From the NCBI RefSeq assembly GCF_001693255.1, contig NZ_CP016474.1, positions 824,661-888,660 of the forward strand: DNA of 64,000 bases, in the 5' to 3' direction. This stretch comes from Picosynechococcus sp. PCC 7003. GTDB lineage: Bacteria; Cyanobacteriota; Cyanobacteriia; Cyanobacteriales; MRBY01. A model generated the notes under the pieces. It was given only the letters and a program-made list of their open reading frames with translations. It did not search any database and was not told the origin of the DNA. Of this stretch, positions 16,456-25,096 are shown in pieces. How positions within the stretch are numbered: position 1 is the first letter of the stretch; every line of letters starts with the position of its first letter. A program made the translations under genes and the position numbers.

Positions 16456-18432
16456 TTAGGGGTAAAAGGGAAAGGCGAGGGGAATCAGGACGGAGGACAC
16501 GGCCCAAAAAAGGAGATTCAACGGAATCCCAACCCGAAAATAATCGGTGAATTTGTAGCCGCCTGGCCCGTAGACCATCAGATTGGTTTGGTAACCGATG
16601 GGGGTCGAAAAACTCGCTGAGGCCGCCAACATCACGGCGATCGCAAAGGGCATCAGATCCACCCCCAGGGTATCGGCGAGGGAAAGGGCAATGGGAAACA
16701 TCAGGGCAGCGGCAGCATTGTTGGTGATCAGTTCTGTCAGTAGGCCGGTGATGCCGTAGATCACAATTAAAGTTGGCCAGGGACGATCTCCCGCCAGTTG
16801 GATTAAGCTCGTGGCGATCGCCCCGGCGGCCCCGGTGATTTCTAAAGCTTTCCCCAGACCAAAGGCCGCCCCAATGACGAGCAAGACAGGCCATTCAATA
16901 CTTTTAAGAGAACGGCTCGGTGAGCAGCAGCCCATCACAATCATGGCGATCGCCGCTAGGGTGGCCGCCTTTAACATGGAGAGCCAACCCAACACCACAC
17001 AAACCACCATCACCAGCAGAATGCCCAGGGCAAGGGGAGCACGGTCATGGCGCATCGGCTCGGAATCCGGAATTTCACTGACTAAATAAAAATCCCGGGA
17101 ACCCCGTTGCTGTTCCAAAAAGGTGGGATGGGTTTCCAGTAGTAAAGTATCCCCAGCTAAAAGACGCATTTCGCCGATTTTTCCCTTGAGGCGCTCCCCG
17201 TTGCGGGCCACGGCTAAAACGACGGCATTATAACGGCTGCGGAATTTCCCTTCCCGGATCGTTTGGCGGATCAGTGGACAGGTATTGGAAACAACTGCCT
17301 CAATTAAGCAACGCTCAGAACGGGGGGTATCCAATTTAAAAACTTGATCCGTGGCCGGTTGTAACCCCCGGAGCCGGTTGAGGTCGAGAATCGAATCTAC
17401 TGCCCCGACGAAAACTAATTGATCTTTTTCCCGCAAAACTTCGCGAGGGCTGACCGCTGGCAACACCAAAGCATCCCGCACTACCTCAATCAGGTACAAG
17501 TTTGGCAAATTCCGTAACCCGGCATCTTCAATACTTTTACCAATGAGGGGACTGTTTTCGTGGACAACCATTTCTACGGTGTATTGCCGCAAATCGTCTT
17601 GGTCACTAATGGCAGGCTTGCGTTCTGGCAAAAGCCAACGGTGACTCAGCATCAAAAAGGTTACGCCGGCGATCGCACAGGGAAATCCCACCCAAGCAAT
17701 ATCAAAGAGACCAAGGCCCGCGTGGTCTGTCTCAGCAATTAAGAGGCCATTGACGACCAAGTTTGTACTGGTGCCAATGAGGGTGCAACACCCCCCAAAG
17801 GACGCCGCATAGCTCAGGGGCAACATCAATTTTGAGGGGCTAATGCGCAGCTTGCGGCACCACTCGTTAACCACAGGGATAAACATCGCCACCACGGGGG
17901 TGTTATTTAAAAAGGCACTCAGACCCATCACCGGCACCATCAACCTCATCAGGGCCGCAGATTCTCCTTTTGGCAACCCTAAAACCCGCTGGGAAATCCA
18001 ACTCAGGGAGCCGGTTTGTTGCAGGCCAGTCACCACAAGATAAAGCACGGCAATGGTCGCCAAGCCTTCGTTACTAAACCCGGCGAGGGTCGTCCCTGTA
18101 TCCAGCACCCCTGTCAGGAGCAAGGCCCCCAAAGCACCAAGGAAAATCACCTCAGCCGGGAGAGGCGTCAGGGCATTCAGGAGAAATGCCACCAGGGTCA
18201 AACCGAGGGTCAACCAACCTTGCCAACCCAAACCGAAGAAAGCCACCTCCCCCAAAGAAGACAACTGCGCAAACATTGCCATCGAAAATCCTCCAGCACA
18301 TAGGACACCTAGCATGGGTGCCGTTGAAAAGAATTTAGTCGTTTTTATGACATTAAAGGGCAGAATCGCGTTCCAAGTGCGGGGCGATCGCCAGGACTGA
18401 AAAAAAGATTTAGAAATCTGAAACAAAGGCAT
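16456..18432 (-). CDS. SLC13-family anion permease with two TrkA-C domains (probable sulfate transporter)
   Basis: A membrane transporter of about 658 residues. Two hydrophobic halves, each with the NNTPV/NNAAA and TSTNLVV/YQTNLMV hairpin signatures of DASS/SLC13 carriers, flank two cytosolic TrkA-C (RCK-C) domains at about residues 290-375 and 385-465. SLC13 members carry sulfate, phosphate or dicarboxylates with sodium. It is transcribed divergently from sbpA-cysTWA, which argues for sulfate. The start is uncertain: the frame begins with a TTG near 18495, an ATG lies near 18432, and later ATGs near 18320 and 18285 sit right before the first conserved membrane segment. Confidence 0.85.
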   Translation of the reverse strand: MPLFQISKSFFQSWRSPRTWNAILPFNVIKTTKFFSTAPMLGVLCAGGFSMAMFAQLSSLGEVAFFGLGWQGWLTLGLTLVAFLLNALTPLPAEVIFLGALGALLLTGVLDTGTTLAGFSNEGLATIAVLYLVVTGLQQTGSLSWISQRVLGLPKGESAALMRLMVPVMGLSAFLNNTPVVAMFIPVVNEWCRKLRISPSKLMLPLSYAASFGGCCTLIGTSTNLVVNGLLIAETDHAGLGLFDIAWVGFPCAIAGVTFLMLSHRWLLPERKPAISDQDDLRQYTVEMVVHENSPLIGKSIEDAGLRNLPNLYLIEVVRDALVLPAVSPREVLREKDQLVFVGAVDSILDLNRLRGLQPATDQVFKLDTPRSERCLIEAVVSNTCPLIRQTIREGKFRSRYNAVVLAVARNGERLKGKIGEMRLLAGDTLLLETHPTFLEQQRGSRDFYLVSEIPDSEPMRHDRAPLALGILLVMVVCVVLGWLSMLKAATLAAIAMIVMGCCSPSRSLKSIEWPVLLVIGAAFGLGKALEITGAAGAIATSLIQLAGDRPWPTLIVIYGITGLLTELITNNAAAALMFPIALSLADTLGVDLMPFAIAVMLAASASFSTPIGYQTNLMVYGPGGYKFTDYFRVGIPLNLLFWAVSSVLIPLAFPFYP

Positions 18433-18520
18433 AGAGAAGGGTTGACAGCTTAGAACGGATTGCCACTCACCCTTTGCAGGGTCAATTTTTTTCAACTCTC
18501 ATCATGACACAGCAGAGAAT

Positions 18521-18606
18521 AATTCAAGATTGAATTTGAAATGAATTGCAATTCAAACAAGACTGAATTATGATTAGCTATTAATTCAAAAGAAATTGAA
18601 TCGAAA
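18521..18606 (+). promoter_or_regulatory. Cluster of ATTCAA/TTGAAT dyads upstream of sbpA
   Basis: Four dyads crowd the region: AATTCAA-GA-TTGAATT at 18521-18536, GAATTGCAATTC at 18543-18554, ATTCA-N8-TGAAT at 18551-18568, and ATTCAA-N6-TTGAAT at 18584-18601. The last ends five bases before the sbpA start codon. The spacing varies, so they are unlikely to be one long hairpin; a multi-site operator is likelier. The region also serves the divergent permease gene. Binding protein unknown; the Crp-type gene at 22984 is the obvious candidate. Confidence 0.5.
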
Positions 18607-19665
18607 ATGAAAAAGCCTAATTTGTCCCTAAAAACTTTGGCGATCGCCGCCGTCTTAGGCAGCACCATCGCTGCTTGCGGTAGCCCAAACCAAAGCACCA
18701 CCTCCCAGCCTGAAACTACAGCGGCCCAGACTCAATCCCAAGAGCCAGTTACCATCACCCTTGTCACCTATGCCGTCACCCGCAGCGCCTACGAAAAAAT
18801 CATTCCGCTCTTCGTTGAGCAGTGGAAAGCAGAAACCGGACAAACCGTAACCATCGAGCAAAGCTATGGGGGATCTGGTTCCCAAACCCGTGCTGTTATT
18901 GATGGCTTGGAAGCAGATATTGTCGCCCTTGCCCTTGGATCTGATATCAACGCCATTGAAGAGTCGGGTCTGATTGATCCTGGTTGGGAAACAGAATCTC
19001 CCCGTGATAGTGTGGTGACCTCGTCTGTGATTGCGATCGTGCCCCGTGACCCCAATTTGCAAATCACGGAGTGGACTGATCTTGCTGAAAACAACTTAGA
19101 AATTATTACGGCCAACCCCAAAACGTCAGGTGGTGCCCGCTGGAATTTCCTTGGTCTTTGGGGCGCAATCACCCAAACCGGTGGAACCGAAGCCGAAGCG
19201 CGAGAATTTGTGAGCACAATCTATAAAAATGCGCCGATCCTGCCAAAAAATGCACGGGAATCCACCGATGTTTTCTATCAGCAGGGGCAAGGAGATATTC
19301 TTTTGAACTATGAAAATGAAGTTTATCTCGCCAACTTACAAGGAGAAAACCAGCCCTATACTGTCCTGACAGATTTCAATATTGCCATTGATAATCCCGT
19401 TGCTGTTGTGGATAAAACCGTTGATGAACGCAATACGCGGGAAGTGTCAGAGGCTTTTGTGGAATTTCTCTTTACGCCTGAAGCCCAAGCCATTTTCGCA
19501 GAAGTTGGGTTTCGACCGACAGATCCCGGAGTTGCCGCTCAAGTTGCGGATCAATACCCAGAGATTGAAAACCTAGCAACCATTGAAGACTTTGGTGGCT
19601 GGCGCGAAGCACAACCAAAATTCTTTGGTGATGGCGGCATCTTTGATCAAATTTTTCAACAGTAA
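18607..19665 (+). CDS. sbpA: Sulfate-binding lipoprotein of ABC transporter
   Basis: A 352-residue substrate-binding protein with a lipoprotein signal (lipobox IAAC, Cys at residue 24). The mature domain begins VTITLVTYAVTRSAYEKIIPLF and contains SYGGSGSQTRAV, ADIVALALGSDI and PKTSGGARWNFLGLWGA, all characteristic of the sulfate/thiosulfate-binding SbpA/CysP group. It captures sulfate for the CysT-CysW-CysA importer encoded next. It is the first gene of the cluster, directly behind the dyad array. The arrangement sbpA, NIL protein, cysT, cysW, cysA is the same as I recall for Synechocystis. Confidence 0.93.
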   Translation: MKKPNLSLKTLAIAAVLGSTIAACGSPNQSTTSQPETTAAQTQSQEPVTITLVTYAVTRSAYEKIIPLFVEQWKAETGQTVTIEQSYGGSGSQTRAVIDGLEADIVALALGSDINAIEESGLIDPGWETESPRDSVVTSSVIAIVPRDPNLQITEWTDLAENNLEIITANPKTSGGARWNFLGLWGAITQTGGTEAEAREFVSTIYKNAPILPKNARESTDVFYQQGQGDILLNYENEVYLANLQGENQPYTVLTDFNIAIDNPVAVVDKTVDERNTREVSEAFVEFLFTPEAQAIFAEVGFRPTDPGVAAQVADQYPEIENLATIEDFGGWREAQPKFFGDGGIFDQIFQQ

Positions 19666-19713
19666 TTAATTGAAAATCAAGCTGAATTCTTGAATAGGAG
19701 AGGTATAGAAATT

Positions 19714-20007
19714 ATGTCCCATGAATCAGCAGAAAAAAATATAGGCGATCGCCACACCCAAGTAAACGTTTTAGTGCAAGTTCCGAAGCAGTATCAACAG
19801 GATCCAATCATCACCCAGTTAGCTGTTAAACATAATGTTCAAGTTAATATTTTAGCAGCAACTCTTGGCACAGATACGACTGTTAGTGGTTGGTTTGATC
19901 TACAAATTTCTGGCCCCAATCAAGCAGTAAAAGACGCACTCCTCTACCTAGAAGATCATAACGTTGGTGTTTACCATAAAGAATCTCCGGAAACTGACGG
20001 GTGGTGA
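19714..20007 (+). CDS. Stand-alone NIL-domain protein in the sulfate operon
   Basis: A 97-residue protein started at the ATG at 19714 with an AGGAGAGG ribosome-binding site. Residues 17-90 have the NIL-domain pattern (VNVLVQVPKQYQQDPIITQLAVKHNVQVNILAA, then GWFDLQISGPNQAVKDALLYLEDHNVGV). NIL is a small ACT-like fold usually found at the C-terminus of MetN methionine transporters, where it senses the amino acid. Here it stands alone between sbpA and cysT. A sensing role for a sulfur compound is plausible but not shown. It contains a HIP1 site near its start. Confidence 0.85.
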   Translation: MSHESAEKNIGDRHTQVNVLVQVPKQYQQDPIITQLAVKHNVQVNILAATLGTDTTVSGWFDLQISGPNQAVKDALLYLEDHNVGVYHKESPETDGW

Positions 20008-20061
20008 AATAAATGTCTTTGATTTTTCAACAATCTACCAGTCATTTCTGTCATGTAAACT

Positions 20062-20919
20062 ATGAAAATTTTATCTTTAGCACTGCCGCGTAAATTATTT
20101 TCGATAAGGTCAATCCAATTTCCAAAAAACACGATCCCTTGGTCAGTAACCATTACTTACCTAGCGTTGATTCTGATTTTGCCTACCTTCGCTTTAATCC
20201 AAAAATCCCTGAGTTTAAGCATCTCAGAATACCTAGAAATTGCTTTATCTCCGGTAGCTTTGTCTGCCTATGGTGTGACTTTTATTACGGCGATCGCCGC
20301 TGGGGCAATTAATGGCATATTAGGCACGATCATCGCTTGGGTCTTAGTACGCTATGAATTCCCCCTCAAACGAATTGTTGATGCAGCCATTGATATTCCC
20401 TTCGCTGTACCGACAGCCGTTGCCGGCCTTGTTTTAGCGACGCTCTACAACGATCAAGGTTGGATTGGACAACTTTTTGCCCCTTTAGGGATCAAGATTG
20501 CTTACACTCGAATCGGCGTTTTTATCGCGATGTTATTTATCTCTCTCCCCTTTGTGGTGCGCACTCTCCAGCCAGTATTACGCGAACTCGAAGAAGAAAC
20601 AGAGCACGCTGCTTGGTCTCTGGGAGCTACTGAAAGTCAAACCTTCTGGCGTGTTATTTTTCCACCCCTAATCCCACCAATCTTAACGGGAGTGGCCCTC
20701 GGATTTTCACGGGCTGTCGGTGAATATGGCTCCGTTGTGCTTGTTTCATCGGGGATTCCTTTCAAAGACTTAATTGCCCCAGTACTAATTTTCCAACGCC
20801 TAGAAGCGTTTGATTACGAAGGGGCGACGGTGATTGGTTCAGTGCTTTTAATTGTTTCTTTGCTGCTTCTATTTATTATCAATTTTCTACAGCAATGGGG
20901 AAGGCGCTATGCAAACTAA
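20062..20919 (+). CDS. cysT: Sulfate ABC transporter permease CysT
   Basis: A 285-residue inner membrane permease with about six membrane helices. It carries the cytosolic EAA-type loop that contacts the ATPase (EELEEETEHAAWSLGATES, then FWRVIFPPLIP). The start ATG at 20062 follows the NIL gene by 54 bases. The stop overlaps the start of cysW by 11 bases, so the two permeases are translationally linked and form the heterodimeric channel. Late motif SRAVGEYGSVVLVSS is typical of the sulfate group. Confidence 0.92.
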   Translation: MKILSLALPRKLFSIRSIQFPKNTIPWSVTITYLALILILPTFALIQKSLSLSISEYLEIALSPVALSAYGVTFITAIAAGAINGILGTIIAWVLVRYEFPLKRIVDAAIDIPFAVPTAVAGLVLATLYNDQGWIGQLFAPLGIKIAYTRIGVFIAMLFISLPFVVRTLQPVLRELEEETEHAAWSLGATESQTFWRVIFPPLIPPILTGVALGFSRAVGEYGSVVLVSSGIPFKDLIAPVLIFQRLEAFDYEGATVIGSVLLIVSLLLLFIINFLQQWGRRYAN

Positions 20920-21733
20920 AATTAAATCCTTTGAATTTAAGCTTTCTCCCCAATGGCTAATTGGGATTACGCTTACTTATCTCGCTTTAATTCTTTTAAT
21001 TCCCATTCTTGCCATTTTTTATGAAGCCTTTCACCAAGGAGTTTCCGTTTTCTTTGAATCAATCCAAGCCCGCGCTTTTATTCAAGCAGTTAAATTAACG
21101 GTGATCATTGCTTTAATTAGCGTGCCATTGAATACAATATTTGGTCTTTGTGCCGCTTGGGTATTGGCAAGAAAACAATTTTGGGGGCGAACTTTATGTC
21201 TCAGTGTGATCGATCTTCCTTTTTCAATTTCCCCCGTCGTTGCTGGCTTGATGATTGTTTTACTTTATGGGCAAAATGGTTGGCTAGGTGCTCTTTTTGA
21301 ACAGGCAAATATCAAGATTCTTTTTGCTTTGCCGGGCATGGTGATTGCCACACTTTTTGTAACGTTGCCATTTGTCGCCAGAGAAGTTATTCCTGTTTTA
21401 GAAGAAATGGGATCAGATCAAGAAGAATCCGCCCGAACGCTTGGTGCGAGTGATTGGCAAATTTTTTGGCGGGTGACATTACCCAATATTCGTTGGGGAT
21501 TGCTCTATGGAGTTTTGCTGACAAATGCCCGGGCAATGGGAGAATTTGGGGCTGTTTCAGTGGTTTCTGGGAGCATCCTCGGCAAAACAGCAACACTACC
21601 GATTTTTGTAGAGCAAGAACATATGAATTATGCAACTGAATCAGCTTTTGCGGCGGCGGTTATTTTAGCTTTACTTGCCTGTGTGACGCTGGTGCTGAAA
21701 GAGATCCTAGAACGGAATACCCACTCCGCTTAA
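20909..21733 (+). CDS. cysW: Sulfate ABC transporter permease CysW
   Basis: A 274-residue permease whose start is the ATG at 20909, preceded by GGGGAAGG inside the end of cysT; upstream in-frame codons read through cysT and are ignored. It has about six membrane helices and the EAA loop MGSDQEESARTLGASDWQIFWRV. MGEFGAVSVVSG is the counterpart of the conserved segment in CysT. It pairs with CysT and CysA to import sulfate. A 67-base gap separates it from cysA. Confidence 0.92.
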   Translation: MQTKIKSFEFKLSPQWLIGITLTYLALILLIPILAIFYEAFHQGVSVFFESIQARAFIQAVKLTVIIALISVPLNTIFGLCAAWVLARKQFWGRTLCLSVIDLPFSISPVVAGLMIVLLYGQNGWLGALFEQANIKILFALPGMVIATLFVTLPFVAREVIPVLEEMGSDQEESARTLGASDWQIFWRVTLPNIRWGLLYGVLLTNARAMGEFGAVSVVSGSILGKTATLPIFVEQEHMNYATESAFAAAVILALLACVTLVLKEILERNTHSA

Positions 21734-21800
21734 TGGCAATTTAAGCCATGATTTATTTCGCTTAATTTGATAAAAATTTCCCTTATTACCGCAGAAAAAA

Positions 21801-22847
21801 ATGAGTATCTTTGTGAATTCGGTTTATAAAAATTTTGGTACGTTTCAGGCTTTAGAAAATATCAATTTAGAAGTCAAAGAAGGGACATTGGTTGCCTTAT
21901 TAGGGCCATCTGGTTCTGGAAAATCAACCCTCCTCCGGGCGATCGCCGGACTAGAAACCCCTGCTCATGGACAAGTGATTATCAACGGTCAAGATGCGAC
22001 CCATGTAGATATTCGGCGGCGGAATATTGGCTTTGTATTCCAGCACTATGCCCTGTTTAAACACCTAACCATTCGCCAAAATGTTGCCTTTGGGCTTGAG
22101 ATCCGCAAAAAACCGAAGCACCTCATTCGCCAGCGGGTCGAAGAGCTATTAGAGCTGGTTCAACTACAGGGTTTAGGCGATCGCTACCCTTCCCAGTTAT
22201 CCGGCGGTCAACGCCAACGGGTCGCCTTAGCCCGTGCTTTGGCAGTGCAGCCCCAAGTTTTGTTGCTTGATGAACCCTTCGGTGCCCTAGATGCAAAAGT
22301 CAGAAAAGAACTCCGGGCTTGGTTGCGTCGTCTTCATGAAGAAGTTCATGTCACCAGTATTTTTGTCACCCATGATCAAGAAGAAGCCATGGAAGTTGCC
22401 GACGAAATCGTTGTGATGAACCACGGACGCATTGAACAGGTCGGAAGCCCTGCGGAAATTTATGACCACCCTGCTACCCCCTTTGTGATGAACTTCATTG
22501 GGGAAGTGAACGTTTTACCCAGTCGTCACTCCTTGATCCGCAATCACCCGGATACAGCCCCCCATCACGCGACCCATGCTGTATTTGTTCGTCCCCATGA
22601 TTTAGATTTACAAATCGATGGTGACCCGACTGCTTTGCCCGGCATGGTCAAGCGAATCATTTATCGAGGCTCCGATGTCCAAGTGGAGGTACTGACGGCA
22701 GATCAAGAAATTATCATGGCCCACCTTAGTCGAGAAAAACTTGCCCAGTTACATATTGAAGTTGGCCAAACCGTTTATCTCAGGCCGAAACAGGCAAAGG
22801 TCTTTGCGGTCAATGCGGAGTCCCAACCCGTGCCGAGGCAATCTTAA
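21801..22847 (+). CDS. cysA: Sulfate ABC transporter ATPase CysA
   Basis: A 348-residue ATPase. Walker A is GPSGSGKST (about residue 35), Q-loop VFQHYALF, signature LSGGQRQR, Walker B LLLDEP, and H-loop VTHD. The C-terminal 100 residues form the regulatory beta domain of MalK/CysA-type ATPases ([19 protein letters not shown]). It powers CysT/CysW and closes the run of genes that began with sbpA. An interrupted inverted repeat at about 22867-22898 lies between its stop and the following regulator. Confidence 0.93.
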   Translation: MSIFVNSVYKNFGTFQALENINLEVKEGTLVALLGPSGSGKSTLLRAIAGLETPAHGQVIINGQDATHVDIRRRNIGFVFQHYALFKHLTIRQNVAFGLEIRKKPKHLIRQRVEELLELVQLQGLGDRYPSQLSGGQRQRVALARALAVQPQVLLLDEPFGALDAKVRKELRAWLRRLHEEVHVTSIFVTHDQEEAMEVADEIVVMNHGRIEQVGSPAEIYDHPATPFVMNFIGEVNVLPSRHSLIRNHPDTAPHHATHAVFVRPHDLDLQIDGDPTALPGMVKRIIYRGSDVQVEVLTADQEIIMAHLSREKLAQLHIEVGQTVYLRPKQAKVFAVNAESQPVPRQS

Positions 22848-22983
22848 TGTCCCGGTTTGAGGAAACTTGGGCCATGGCAAAACCCCACCCATGGGCAATT
22901 GATGACTCGGTTACATCGAGCTTTTCGACTAGAATCAGAAAGAAACGCCTGTAGCTTCTGAATCTAATACGTTTGTAATTTCC

Positions 22984-23778
22984 ATGGCAAAATCTGTCCA
23001 AGCTCCCAAAGTGCCAAAAATCATCACTGAGTTGACCGAAAACAATTTTTTCTTTCGGGGAATGGATCCAGATGAATTGCAAAATTGGCTTGATCCAGCG
23101 GCATTAATCACCGAAAAACTCTATTCCAGTCGGCCGATCTATACGGCTTTTCGCCCGAACCACAATTTGGAATTTCTCTACGTGTTGCTTGCGGGGGGGC
23201 CAGTGATTGTGCGGAGTACGCCCCTCGACCGCATTTTGGCGATCACCTATATGGGCAGTTGTTTTGGCATGCGAAATCTTCCCATTGGCTTTGGGCAGGT
23301 GAGTCGCAGTTTTCCCAGTTTGGTAGAAGCCTACAAAACCACCGATGTCCTAAAGATTCCGGTGGCAGCGGTGCAACAGCTTTATGACAATAGTCCCGAG
23401 TTTCGCGATCGCTATAACCTGAGTTTCGAATTACGGGAAAAATTTCAATACCATCTGCTGAACTGTAGTACCTACCCGCCCCAGGCCGTCGCTTCTCTGT
23501 TACGGGCTTTAATTTATCAAGAGCGATCGCTGACCAATCAACCCCAGCGTGATGGCATTTTTAGCTTTGATTTACCCGTCGATATCATTGCCCACGCCTG
23601 CCAACTCAACCACCGCACTGTTGAACAGGTTCTCAAGGGGATGACAAAAGTCAAGCTCATTACCACCGGAAAATCCGCCGAAGGTCAGGGGGATCTGATC
23701 CAAGTGTTGAATCCAGAGGGTCTCAAGGAAGTTTACAGTGCGACCCGGGATAAGGTTTCTTGGTGGCCCCTGAAGTAA
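22984..23778 (+). CDS. Crp/Fnr-type regulator, candidate sulfur regulator CysR
   Basis: A 264-residue protein. Residues about 20-150 form a cyclic-nucleotide-binding-like beta domain, but the Arg-Ser phosphate-binding signature for cAMP is not evident. After the dimer helix comes a helix-turn-helix (LPVDIIAHACQLNHRTVEQVLKGMTKVKLI, about 195-225). In Synechococcus elongatus the sulfate regulator CysR is a Crp-family protein encoded in the sulfate transport cluster, so this gene, 136 bases after cysA, is a fair CysR candidate. Family membership is clear; the sulfur role is inferred from position. Confidence 0.72.
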   Translation: MAKSVQAPKVPKIITELTENNFFFRGMDPDELQNWLDPAALITEKLYSSRPIYTAFRPNHNLEFLYVLLAGGPVIVRSTPLDRILAITYMGSCFGMRNLPIGFGQVSRSFPSLVEAYKTTDVLKIPVAAVQQLYDNSPEFRDRYNLSFELREKFQYHLLNCSTYPPQAVASLLRALIYQERSLTNQPQRDGIFSFDLPVDIIAHACQLNHRTVEQVLKGMTKVKLITTGKSAEGQGDLIQVLNPEGLKEVYSATRDKVSWWPLK

Positions 23779-24009
23779 GCTGAAATATCCATTGGGGCGA
23801 TCGCCAGAGCACCATTGGGAATTATCTATTTAGTCCCCCAAAAATGAAAGGAATCTTACGATTTGCGGCGGCAAGCTACCCCCCCATTGTCGAGATTTGT
23901 TAAACTGCTGTAAACACAAATGTGCTGGAAAGTTAAGGGCAAAATTCCGTATATTGCCCCACCACCAAATTGGGAAACTTTCCCACCATGCCAATGAGGA
24001 AGCGCACCC

Positions 24010-24222
24010 ATGAACATGGAGACATTAGAATTCATCATTTATCCTGATGGCCGTGTCCAAGAAAAGGTCACAGGCATTGTCGGGTCTTCATGCCAAGAAG
24101 TGACCGCTGCGATCGAAAAGCAACTGGGTATTGTTCTCTCCCAGGAACAAACCTCAGAATATTTTGCCCAACCGGTAAGCCAAACTGCAACGACGACGAA
24201 CTCCGTCCAAAGCAATTGGTGA
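24010..24222 (+). CDS. DUF2997 protein
   Basis: A 70-residue protein; GAGGA stands about 9 bases upstream of the ATG at 24010, and a second ATG lies two codons later. METLEFIIYPDGRVQEKVTGI followed by GSSCQEVTAAIEKQLG is the DUF2997 pattern, a short beta-beta-alpha domain. The family is regularly found next to ycf35 (DUF1257), as here. No biochemical role is known. The gene starts a three-gene run with ycf35 and a ferredoxin. Confidence 0.8.
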   Translation: MNMETLEFIIYPDGRVQEKVTGIVGSSCQEVTAAIEKQLGIVLSQEQTSEYFAQPVSQTATTTNSVQSNW

Positions 24223-24262
24223 TTTTTTTTGAAAACCTCTATAAACTGCCCCGTTAAATCCT

Positions 24263-24646
24263 ATGTCTCATTTCAGCAATATCAAAACCAAAATCCGTAA
24301 CTTGACTTCCCTCAAGTCTGCCCTTAAGGATATGGACATTGAATGGAAAGAAGGCCCCAGTGCTGTGCGGGGTTATAAAGGCGATCGCCGCACCGCCGAA
24401 GTTGTCATTCAACAGAACAATGACTACGACATCGGCTTTAGCTGGAACGGCCATGAATACGAACTCGTCGCTGACCTGCAATATTGGCAGCAGCCCCTAA
24501 CTGTTGATGGGTTCCTCCAGCGCCTCACCCAGGGCTATGCCTACCACACCATCCTCAACGAAACCAACAAACAAGGCTTTCAAGTCAGTGAACAGCAGAA
24601 AAACGAAGATGGCTCAATTCGCCTCGTCGTCCAACGCTGGAGCTAA
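24263..24646 (+). CDS. ycf35: Ycf35 (DUF1257) protein
   Basis: A 127-residue protein beginning MSHFSNIKTKIRNL and containing GYKGDRRTAEVVI, DIGFSWNGHEYELVAD and the YAYHTILNET segment. These identify Ycf35, a protein conserved in cyanobacteria and in red-algal plastid genomes. Its function is unknown. It begins 40 bases after DUF2997 and ends three bases before the ferredoxin start, so the three are probably cotranscribed, which suggests an iron-sulfur or electron-transfer connection. Confidence 0.9.
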   Translation: MSHFSNIKTKIRNLTSLKSALKDMDIEWKEGPSAVRGYKGDRRTAEVVIQQNNDYDIGFSWNGHEYELVADLQYWQQPLTVDGFLQRLTQGYAYHTILNETNKQGFQVSEQQKNEDGSIRLVVQRWS

Positions 24647-24649
24647 GGT

Positions 24650-25075
24650 ATGACCTTTGAAAATTCCCCCCAGCGGTCTGGTTTTGAGCCGGAGTTGGGG
24701 GGCTTTTTAAGAAACGACACGGAACGGTCTGGGTTTGAACCGGAACTGGGCGGCCTGCTGCGCCAAAAAGGGGTGTATGTGGATGAGACCACTTGCATCG
24801 GCTGTAAACATTGCGCCCACACAGCGCCAAATACGTTTTATATCGAAGAAGAACATGGCCGCGCCCGGGCTTATCGCCAGGATGGTGACCCCGAAACGGT
24901 TGTCCAGGAGGCGATTGATACCTGTCCGGTAGATTGCATCCATTGGCTAGATTACACGGAACTCAAGGAAAAAGAAGCAGCCAGAAAAGACCAAGTAATT
25001 CGGCCTTTGGGTTTTCCTCAGGATGGGGCAGGTCAGGCGATCGCCCGCAAACCTAAACCTTCCCGGAAACCTTAA
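24650..25075 (+). CDS. Single-cluster 4Fe-4S ferredoxin with duplicated N-terminal motif
   Basis: A 141-residue protein. The cluster ligands are C-x2-C-x2-C in CIGCKHC (about 47-53) and the distal CPVDC (about 91-95), giving one 4Fe-4S cluster of the Fer4_13 type also seen fused to DnaJ in plants. Before it lies an in-frame tandem repeat of 17 residues: RSGFEPELGGFLR and RSGFEPELGGLLR. The C-terminus is basic. Similar duplicated N-termini occur in other cyanobacterial homologues, as far as I recall. The role is unknown; it sits directly downstream of ycf35. Confidence 0.85.
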   Translation: MTFENSPQRSGFEPELGGFLRNDTERSGFEPELGGLLRQKGVYVDETTCIGCKHCAHTAPNTFYIEEEHGRARAYRQDGDPETVVQEAIDTCPVDCIHWLDYTELKEKEAARKDQVIRPLGFPQDGAGQAIARKPKPSRKP

Positions 25076-25096
25076 CTATTTAAAATTTTGCTTGGC

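Noticed and set aside
16445-16894. 149-residue minus-strand frame in another register of the SLC13 gene
   Set aside because: Rich in Arg and His with no hydrophobic pattern; it shadows the permease, which has clear transporter motifs.
22867-22898. Interrupted palindrome after cysA as a terminator
   Set aside because: Contains two CCATGG blocks but no T-run; its role is not clear enough to call, so it is mentioned only with cysA.
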